Below, piece after piece: positions 58,838 to 64,000 of a stretch of 64,000 bases of DNA (position 1 is its first letter; every line of letters begins with the position of its first letter). Below the pieces are notes generated by a model, which was not told the DNA's origin, did not search any database, and was given only the letters and a program-made list of their open reading frames with translations. This DNA comes from Deltaproteobacteria bacterium Ga0077539 (GTDB lineage: Bacteria; Myxococcota_A; Polyangia; Polyangiales; Ga0077539): positions 1-64,000 of the forward strand of contig LNEO01000342.1 in NCBI GenBank assembly GCA_001465015.1, written 5' to 3'. A program made the translations under genes and the position numbers.

Positions 58838-60100
58838 TCAGCGCGTGGTGAACACGAAATCAATCGTGGTCGCAGCGCCGCCCGTCGCGGTGCCCGTGGC
58901 GCGCACTCGGTAGCGCGTCCTCGCGGTGAGCGGACGATGCGCGTACAGCACGAACTCGTTGCGGAGCAGCCCCATGGCCATCGGCGATCCTGGCGCCAGC
59001 CACACGTGGGGGATGTCCGTGGTCGAGCCGTCGAGCGTGAGGGTGTGCGTCGCGAGCGTCCCGCGAAAGTAGAGCGTGACCGGATATCCGCTGGGCCAAC
59101 CGGTCGGCGGCGGCGGCGGCGGCGGCCCTTCGTTGCCCGAAAACGACGTCGGGACGTTCGTTTGATTGTTGTACGGATAGGTCGCGATGGTGCTGGCTGG
59201 CACGCTGCCTCCAGCGCCCACGCCGTAGTCGATGGTGTCGCAGCCCGTCGCGCTTCCGTAGCCCATGTCGAGCGTCCACGGGCTGAGCACCGGCGTGCGA
59301 TGCCAGATCGAGTCGATCCACATTTGCGTCGCGGCGGTGCCGTTGTTGGCGAAGGCCATCACCTCGAAGGACGGCGAGCCCGTGTACCCCGCGGCGCGCA
59401 TCCGATCGCTGAAGCCCACGCCGGTGAACATCGAGCAGCTCATCACTTCGTTGTGCGCGTTGGCGACGCACATCGGGATCCCGCGGTTGGCCGCGTAGTA
59501 ATTGCAGTGGTTTTGCGCCGCGCGATTGATGGTCTCGACCATCGTCTGGCAGCGCAGCCCCATCGCGAGGCGCGTGCTGTTGGTGAGGTTGTACGCGAGC
59601 ACAGCGTTTGCGCTCGCGGACGCCGGCGGCGCCGGGCATCCACCGGTTCCGCTGTCGGCCGGGGAAACGCCGGTGTCCCTCGGCGGCACACCGGTGTCTG
59701 TCATCACGCCGGTGTCCCTCGGAGCAACCCCGGTGTCCATCATCACGCCCGTGTCTCTCGGAACAACGCCCGTGTCCGTCCCGACACCGGTGTCTCTTGG
59801 AGCAACGCCGGTGTCTCTCGGAGCGACGCCCGTGTCCATCGACACGCCCGTGTCCGATGAAGACACGCCCGTGTCCGTCGCAGAAGTCCCGGTGTCGACG
59901 GCGACGCCAGAGTCTTCGGGCGAGCTCCCGTCGAACGGAGCGACGCCTGTGTCCATCGCAGCGACGGCCGTGTCGGCCCCTCCCGTTTCGACTCGGTTGC
60001 TGCTGTCGGGGCCTGCGTCTTGCGAAGGCCCTTGGGGAGCACAGGCCGCGACGATCGAGAGCAACGACAGCGCGATCGAGTGATACCGAATCGTCCGCAT
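58838..60100 (-). CDS. CAP-domain (SCP/PR-1) lipoprotein
   Basis: The product is 420 residues starting at ATG 60100, with ggaggatctcg upstream. The signal peptide ends LLSIVAAC. Residues about 25-165 are a repeat linker dominated by DTGV (APRDTGV, MMDTGV and so on). The CAP domain (about 175-300) has LAYNLTNSTRLAMGL, AQNHCNYYAANRG, ANAHNEVMSCS, MRAAGYTG and MWIDSIWHRTPVLSP...DMGYG. These are the His/Glu-bearing helices of the SCP/PR-1 fold. A proline run leads to a C-terminal beta domain (VTLYFRGTLATHTLTLDG...ARTRYRVRATGTAT) of Ig-like type. CAP proteins bind lipids or act on proteins outside the cell. Role here unknown. Confidence 0.85.
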   Translation of the reverse strand: MRTIRYHSIALSLLSIVAACAPQGPSQDAGPDSSNRVETGGADTAVAAMDTGVAPFDGSSPEDSGVAVDTGTSATDTGVSSSDTGVSMDTGVAPRDTGVAPRDTGVGTDTGVVPRDTGVMMDTGVAPRDTGVMTDTGVPPRDTGVSPADSGTGGCPAPPASASANAVLAYNLTNSTRLAMGLRCQTMVETINRAAQNHCNYYAANRGIPMCVANAHNEVMSCSMFTGVGFSDRMRAAGYTGSPSFEVMAFANNGTAATQMWIDSIWHRTPVLSPWTLDMGYGSATGCDTIDYGVGAGGSVPASTIATYPYNNQTNVPTSFSGNEGPPPPPPPTGWPSGYPVTLYFRGTLATHTLTLDGSTTDIPHVWLAPGSPMAMGLLRNEFVLYAHRPLTARTRYRVRATGTATGGAATTIDFVFTTR

Positions 60101-60221
60101 CGAGATCCTCCGTGAAATCACGAGTGGACCACGGGTCGACCGCTCGTGTCGAAGAATGCCGACGACCGAGCATGCGACCGAGGACAAATCGCAGGCGTAC
60201 GCCTCGCGACGCTTCGATCGA

Positions 60222-61463
60222 TCAGAACACAAACGGGCCGGTCGGCCTCGTGAAGCACAGCCCGTCGGCGTTGAGGTGCATCATCGCCCTCGACGAAAAC
60301 GCGATGAACGACCGCAGATCGTCGCCGCTTGTCGCGCCGTTGGACTCTGCGATGAGCCGCGGTCCGGGCGCCGTGTAGCCCATGGTTTGCCCGCCGCGGT
60401 CTGGCACGGGGCGCATCATTCGATCGACGATGTTGTTCGGGGACACGCCCATCAAATCATCGAGCGTCGAGAGCGCCGCGGCGCCCATCGCGGCGGGCCT
60501 CGCGCGGGCCGCGAAGTGATCGAAGCGCGGAGGCGGATCCTCGACGTTGAGCCGCAACCAGAAGAGGTGATCGATGTGAAAGGTGATCTGCGCCCGGACC
60601 GCGCCGGTGGTGCGAGGGGCGACGCCTGGAGCGCCGTCCGCGCCGTTGTCGGGGTTCTGGCAGTTGAGGTACTCGGCCGGCGCGCCGAAGCCGTAGCGAA
60701 AGCGAATCGTCGTCGGATAGTCAGCCTCGGGGGTGCCGGGCATCGGCGCGCGCCCCCGATACGTCGCGTTGCCGACCAACAAGAACGTCCAGCCCTTCGC
60801 GATCATCTCGTTGTAGTCCGCGAACTGCTCACGAGAGAGGTTGACGTTGGTCGCATCGCCTCTCGCTCGCACAGACGCAAACGAAAACGCGTAGCGCACC
60901 GTTGGATCCAAGGGCGCGCCCGCGCGGGTCTGTTGCATCGAGAACAGCGGGATGGATGTCTCGGGCGCGCCTCCTGCCCCGACGAAGGAGCCCATTTTCT
61001 TCACGTCGATGGCGAACGCTCGAGGCTCGCGAAGGACCTCTGCGCCGACGACGCTCATGTCCGAGGGGTTGCTTCCCGGCATGTTGAGCCGGATGTCGCC
61101 GATCGTCCCGAGGATCTGGTCGAACCGCACCTCCCAACCGTCGACGAAGACGATCTCGCCCATCCCCGGCATGGGGGTGTACGCGAAGCCCTCTTGCCCG
61201 AGCTGCTCGCTCGAGACCGTCACTTGAATCGTGCGCGCCGTGTTCGTCATCGGCGTGATGCCCGGGTCGAACGGCCGCTCGAACGCAGGCCCGACGGAGG
61301 CGTCAGAAGGCGAAGAGCCGTCCGCGACGACCGCGGCGTCCCCTCCATCGGGCGGCGGCGGCGTGGGCGAACAGTGGACGAGCGCGAGGAGTGCGGCGCT
61401 GAACCATCGCGAGCAAGAAATCACGGAGTCACGACCTTTCGCAGAGCGCCTAGCATTTTGCAT
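60222..61463 (-). CDS. Lipoprotein of unknown function in the putative zinc locus
   Basis: The product is 413 residues. The ATG at 61463 (MQNARRSAKGRDSVISCSRWFSAALLALVHC) puts the lipobox at LVHC; a GTG at 61424, preceded by aaagg, is an alternative and gives a shorter signal. The mature protein is mainly beta: RTIQVTVSSEQLGQEGFAY, FVDGWEVRFDQILGTIGDIRLNM, FTFHID-type ITFHIDHLFWLRLNVEDPPPRFDHFAARA. His and Asp residues in the last block could bind metal. Family not recognised. The start codon lies inside an AT-rich stretch with a TGCA-N7-TGCA repeat (61459-61473), so expression is likely controlled by the same regulator as its neighbours. Confidence 0.65.
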   Translation of the reverse strand: MQNARRSAKGRDSVISCSRWFSAALLALVHCSPTPPPPDGGDAAVVADGSSPSDASVGPAFERPFDPGITPMTNTARTIQVTVSSEQLGQEGFAYTPMPGMGEIVFVDGWEVRFDQILGTIGDIRLNMPGSNPSDMSVVGAEVLREPRAFAIDVKKMGSFVGAGGAPETSIPLFSMQQTRAGAPLDPTVRYAFSFASVRARGDATNVNLSREQFADYNEMIAKGWTFLLVGNATYRGRAPMPGTPEADYPTTIRFRYGFGAPAEYLNCQNPDNGADGAPGVAPRTTGAVRAQITFHIDHLFWLRLNVEDPPPRFDHFAARARPAAMGAAALSTLDDLMGVSPNNIVDRMMRPVPDRGGQTMGYTAPGPRLIAESNGATSGDDLRSFIAFSSRAMMHLNADGLCFTRPTGPFVF

Positions 61464-61473
61464 ATCAATTGCA
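61459..61473. promoter_or_regulatory. Candidate Fur/Zur-family operator, site A
   Basis: tgcatatcaattgca has TGCA-N7-TGCA symmetry, in a run of AT-rich sequence (about 61451-61495) inside a GC-rich genome. It lies over the ATG at 61463 of the downstream minus-strand lipoprotein and just after the stop of the preceding gene at 61492. If the true start is GTG 61424, the site lies within its promoter. See sites at 62263 and 63897. Confidence 0.6.
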
Positions 61474-61491
61474 ATAGCATATCAGTCGCAT

Positions 61492-62244
61492 TTATAGACC
61501 ATCGGCGCCTGCGTCCCCTTCTGCGACGCAGCGAAACAGCTCTCGTCGGCTCGCACGTGCGCAGCGCAGACCGTCGCGGCATCGAAGCGAGCTGCCGCAA
61601 GGGGCGCCTGCGGGGAGCTCGACGCACGAGCCGGGCGAGCAACGTCCGCCCAACGCAGCGCAATCAGTCGCGACCGGCTGACCGCGCAGACAGCGGGTGA
61701 CGAGGCGTTGACCGCGGCACACGTCGACGTCCTCGACGGAGCAAGCGCCCAGATCTGCGACGCACGTCCCCTCGAAGCCCGAGCCACGTTCGCTGATGAG
61801 GCAGCCGCTGTTCGGGCCCTCGCAGGCGGTGATGAAAACATGGGAGTGCGTTCCGTGCGGAACCTCCATGCGACACCCGCCGCCGGTCGGAACGACGCAT
61901 GCGTAGCCATGCTCGCTGGAGACGAGCCGACAGCGCCCCGGGCTCGCGCCTCGATAGGGCATGCGGCAATCGACGCGCCACGCTTCGCCGAGATCACAGA
62001 GCGCCCACGTATCGCCCTCGCACGCGAACCCGCTCGGCACGCCGGGGCAAGCCTCCGCGCGACCGTCGACGCTGTCCTCGACTCTCGCGCCATCGCTGAG
62101 CGCGCCCGCCGAGTCCACGTCGGAGACAGCCGAGTCGATCGCTCCGTCGGGCGGTCTGTCCATCGCGGCACAACCAGCTCCGATCAACGCCGCGAGCAAA
62201 GCGACGCCGCGCGTCGAGCGTGGAATATCGAAACTCAACATCAT
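61492..62244 (-). CDS. Cys-rich lipoprotein in the putative zinc locus
   Basis: The product is 250 residues; two adjacent ATGs (62244, 62241) give MMLSFD. The signal peptide is MMLSFDIPRSTRGVALLAALIGAGC, with lipobox GAGC. An Asp/Ser/Ala linker spans about 28-65. The mature domain has about 18 Cys in patterns like FACEGDTWALCDLGEAWRVDCRM, CVADLGACSVEDVDVCRGQRLVTRCLRG, CSSL-type CGSSLRCRDGLRCARA and a PHGTHSHVF His cluster. It could be a disulfide-rich surface protein, or use His/Cys to bind metal. It ends 28 bp before the gene at 61463 and is divergent from the AztD-like gene. Confidence 0.7.
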   Translation of the reverse strand: MMLSFDIPRSTRGVALLAALIGAGCAAMDRPPDGAIDSAVSDVDSAGALSDGARVEDSVDGRAEACPGVPSGFACEGDTWALCDLGEAWRVDCRMPYRGASPGRCRLVSSEHGYACVVPTGGGCRMEVPHGTHSHVFITACEGPNSGCLISERGSGFEGTCVADLGACSVEDVDVCRGQRLVTRCLRGQPVATDCAALGGRCSPGSCVELPAGAPCGSSLRCRDGLRCARASRRELFRCVAEGDAGADGL

Positions 62245-62262
62245 TAAATATCATATTGCAAC

Positions 62263-62277
62263 TGCAACTCAAATGCA
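62263..62277. promoter_or_regulatory. Candidate Fur/Zur-family operator, site B
   Basis: tgcaactcaaatgca (TGCA-N7-TGCA) lies in an AT-rich patch (about 62240-62285). A second overlapping repeat, ttgcaactgcaa, starts at 62256. It is 19 bp upstream of the start of the minus-strand Cys-rich lipoprotein (62244) and about 165 bp upstream of the AztD-like gene (62441), so it could control both directions. Confidence 0.6.
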
Positions 62278-62440
62278 ATAAATGGCGTTGGTCTCACCGC
62301 GGCCCCCTCCGACGCGAGGACGGAAGCAGCCGACAATTCACTGGGAATATCCAGACGAATTACAGCGCCGCGCGTGCAACGCGGCACGACTGTCAGGGGG
62401 GATCTCCACGTGCAACAACCGATCGACACCAAAGGAACGC
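62278..62440. other. 5' region of the AztD-like gene (163 bp)
   Basis: This lies between operator site B and the ATG at 62441. It carries the ribosome-binding sequence aaaggaacgc directly before the start. Its composition returns to GC-rich after 62285. The reading frame upstream of 62441 lacks a signal peptide, so the start at 62441 is preferred. No further repeat is seen. Confidence 0.4.
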
Positions 62441-63841
62441 ATGATGAATCGTCAGTTTCATTTGCCGCTCGCGCCCGCGCTCGTGCTCTCGCTCACCGTG
62501 AGCCACTGCGGACCGATGCAACCCACTTCGGACGCGGGCACCGACAGCGGTGTGTCGCCGACAGACAGCGGTGTCTCGCAGCCTGACGCGACGCCTGACG
62601 TCTCTGTGCCCGACGCGCGCCCAGACTCGGGAGGGGGCGGGCACAGCGGTGACGTCACGCGCGGGCGCCTCGTCGTCGCGGACGGAAGAATGCCGGCCGT
62701 GCAGGTGTGGGACCTCGACACACGCATGCGCGTCGGCGAGTTCACGGTGAGCGCGCCAGCCACGCCGTACGCCAACACGACGGGGGTCGAGGGAGTCGTG
62801 TACCTCACGCAACGCGCGAACAATCGTACGGACGTCCTCGTCTCGGGCGTCGAGTTCTCGGCGCACGACGACCACTTCCACGTGAGCAAGCGGGCGCCGA
62901 CGCACCTGGCGGCGCGCTCGATCACCAGCATGATGCCGACGCACTTCACCGCGCACCACGGATGGTCCGCGATCTTCAACGACGGGGACGGATCGGTGAC
63001 CTTCTTGTCCGACGCATCGATGCTCACGATGTCGCCGATGGTTCGCACGTTCACCACTGGGGTCGCGCACCACGGCGTCGCGGTGATCGCCTTCAATCAT
63101 CTCGTCGCGTCCGTGCCAGACCCCGTCGATCCGCCCATGGGCAGCACCCGCCTGCCCGTCGGCGTGTCGTGGCGCGACCGACAGATGACGGCGACCGAAG
63201 CAGGTCGCGACAGCTCGTGCCCTCGCCTTCACGGCGAGGCCACCAACCGCGACTCGATCGCCTTCGGCTGCGCCGACGGAGTGCTCGTCTTGCGTTGGAA
63301 CAGCGCCACCATGCGCTTTACCCCACAGAAGATCGCCAACCCCATGGGCACCGCCTCGACGATCCGGGTCGGCACGCTCGAGGCACACGAGTCGCTGCCG
63401 GTGTACATCGGCAACTGGAGCCGCGAACCGGCGCTGGTGATCGTCGACCCGGCGGGCAACGGAGGAGCCGGCTCGATCACGCCGTTCACGCTCCCGACCA
63501 CGCAGCTTACGTTCAAGCTCGACAGCGAAGGCGCCAAGCTCCTCGTCCTTACGGTCGACGGCCGCCTGCACCGATTGAACCCGCGCACCGGCGCCAGCGA
63601 TGGCACACCCATTCAAGTGATCCCAGCCTACGCGATGGCGCCGTCCGGCGAAGGTGCGGTGCGCCCCGCGCTCGCGATCACTGGAGATCGCGCGTACGTC
63701 AGCGATCCGCGGGACGGAACAGTGCAAGCAGTAGACCTCGAGCGATGGGCCATGGACGCCCCGCTGATGGTGGGAGGAGCGCCCAGCGGAATGGCCGTCG
63801 TCTCGCTCTCACCCGACTTTCACGCAGCGCACATGCACTGA
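62441..63841 (+). CDS. AztD-like zinc metallochaperone, lipoprotein form
   Basis: The product is 466 residues from ATG 62441. The signal peptide ends SLTVSHC, so it is lipidated, followed by an Asp/Ser/Gly linker with DSGV repeats. The mature part is a beta-propeller with AztD features: EFSAHDDHFHVS, PTHFTAHHGWSAIFNDGDGSV, VAHHGVAVIAF, LPVGV and CPRLHGEATNRDSIAFGCADGVLVL. The clustered His and the HGEA/FGCADG signature match the periplasmic zinc metallochaperone AztD of zinc-importing bacteria, where the protein delivers Zn to the ABC importer's binding protein. Here it is anchored in a membrane instead of soluble. No azt-type ABC importer is visible in the window. Identification is by recalled motifs and needs a profile search. 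Confidence 0.75.
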   Translation: MMNRQFHLPLAPALVLSLTVSHCGPMQPTSDAGTDSGVSPTDSGVSQPDATPDVSVPDARPDSGGGGHSGDVTRGRLVVADGRMPAVQVWDLDTRMRVGEFTVSAPATPYANTTGVEGVVYLTQRANNRTDVLVSGVEFSAHDDHFHVSKRAPTHLAARSITSMMPTHFTAHHGWSAIFNDGDGSVTFLSDASMLTMSPMVRTFTTGVAHHGVAVIAFNHLVASVPDPVDPPMGSTRLPVGVSWRDRQMTATEAGRDSSCPRLHGEATNRDSIAFGCADGVLVLRWNSATMRFTPQKIANPMGTASTIRVGTLEAHESLPVYIGNWSREPALVIVDPAGNGGAGSITPFTLPTTQLTFKLDSEGAKLLVLTVDGRLHRLNPRTGASDGTPIQVIPAYAMAPSGEGAVRPALAITGDRAYVSDPRDGTVQAVDLERWAMDAPLMVGGAPSGMAVVSLSPDFHAAHMH

Positions 63842-63896
63842 GCCCCGTCGTTGACAGGAAAGGCGCGAGACAGAGTTATTGCCTTCAAAAAACAAC

Positions 63897-63911
63897 TGCA
63901 ATCGTATTGCA
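63897..63911. promoter_or_regulatory. Candidate Fur/Zur-family operator, site C
   Basis: tgcaat-cgt-attgca has perfect 6-bp inverted arms and fits TGCA-N7-TGCA. It lies in an AT-rich region (about 63875-63925) of the 103 bp between the AztD-like stop and the GTPase ATG at 63945. Its position, 34-48 bp before the start, suits repression of the downstream gene. It is the best match among the three sites. Confidence 0.68.
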
Positions 63912-63944
63912 AAAGACTATTAGCTGCACTAACACCATGCGGCG

Positions 63945-64000
63945 ATGACCCAATCCGCCGACACGGCTCCTGTCTCTCGTCCCCTGCCCGTCACTGTGCT
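63945..64000 (+). CDS. Start of a COG0523-type (CobW/ZigA-like) GTPase, truncated by window end
   Basis: Only 18 codons are in the window: the ATG at 63945 gives MTQSADTAPVSRPLPVTVL. RxLPVTVL is the usual lead-in to SGFLGAGKTTLL, the Walker A of G3E GTPases. The family includes zinc metallochaperones (ZigA/ZNG1-like), nitrile-hydratase activators and CobW. The preceding AztD-like gene and the TGCA-N7-TGCA site favour the zinc branch, but the discriminating CxCC and His motifs lie outside the window. An upstream ATG at 63936 is blocked by a TGA after three codons. Confidence 0.6.
   Translation, partial: MTQSADTAPVSRPLPVTV

Overview
The window is high-GC DNA from what looks like a myxobacterium (Myxococcota, probably the Polyangia/Sandaracinus side). 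This is inferred from gene content, since no rRNA or phylogenetic marker is present. The clues are about twenty secreted lipoproteins whose lipobox is followed by Asp/Ser/Thr/Gly-rich linkers (DTGV, DSGV, DAG repeats), MYXO-CTERM-like C-terminal tags, two Hanks-type Ser/Thr kinases, two FHA-domain sigma-54 activators and a DUF2378-like protein. I see no tRNA, rRNA, insertion sequence, prophage or CRISPR array.

Layout. 1-17 kb: a DUF2378-like protein, a triple-LCCL lipoprotein, a radical SAM enzyme, a gluzincin-type lipoprotein, an FHA/sigma-54 activator, a TPR protein coupled to an RCC1 lipoprotein, a Ser/Thr kinase, a gene broken by two frameshifts, a 1056-residue beta-helix lipoprotein and several orphan secreted proteins. 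17-30 kb: Cys-rich and propeller-type lipoproteins, a DHH/CBS phosphoesterase, a frameshifted MYXO-CTERM-like gene, glutathione reductase, a membrane protein, a phospholipase-D-like lipoprotein and an alpha/beta-hydrolase lipoprotein. 30.2-32.2 kb: a two-gene ATPase + HNH module that resembles the Septu (PtuAB) anti-phage system. 32.4-35.5 kb: a four-gene operon (DUF2141 protein, proline-linked envelope protein, ECF-type sigma factor, membrane-anchored partner). 35.5-45.5 kb: small membrane protein, WD/FG-GAP type lipoproteins, an SDR with a damaged Rossmann helix, a putative barrel protein, a second Ser/Thr kinase and a four-helix membrane protein. 45.6-50.2 kb: an FHA/degenerate-GGDEF/sigma-54 activator preceded by paired palindromes, then a TetR - 4Fe-4S/SCP2 fusion - SDR operon. 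50.2-60.1 kb: assorted lipoproteins, an HD phosphohydrolase, an 80-bp tandem repeat, a MYXO-CTERM peptidase-like protein and a CAP-domain lipoprotein. 60.2-64 kb: a putative zinc-homeostasis locus.

The right-hand end is the most coherent functional unit. A lipoprotein beta-propeller with the histidine and HGEA signatures of the zinc metallochaperone AztD, two further lipoproteins, and the first codons of a COG0523 (CobW/ZigA-type) GTPase sit around three unusually AT-rich intergenic patches. Each patch carries a TGCA-N7-TGCA inverted repeat, which fits a Fur-family (Zur-like) operator. The Septu-like pair is the only recognisable defence module. Two genes are disrupted by frameshifts and one SDR lacks about six residues of its cofactor-binding helix. 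Whether these are real lesions or sequencing errors cannot be settled from the sequence alone.
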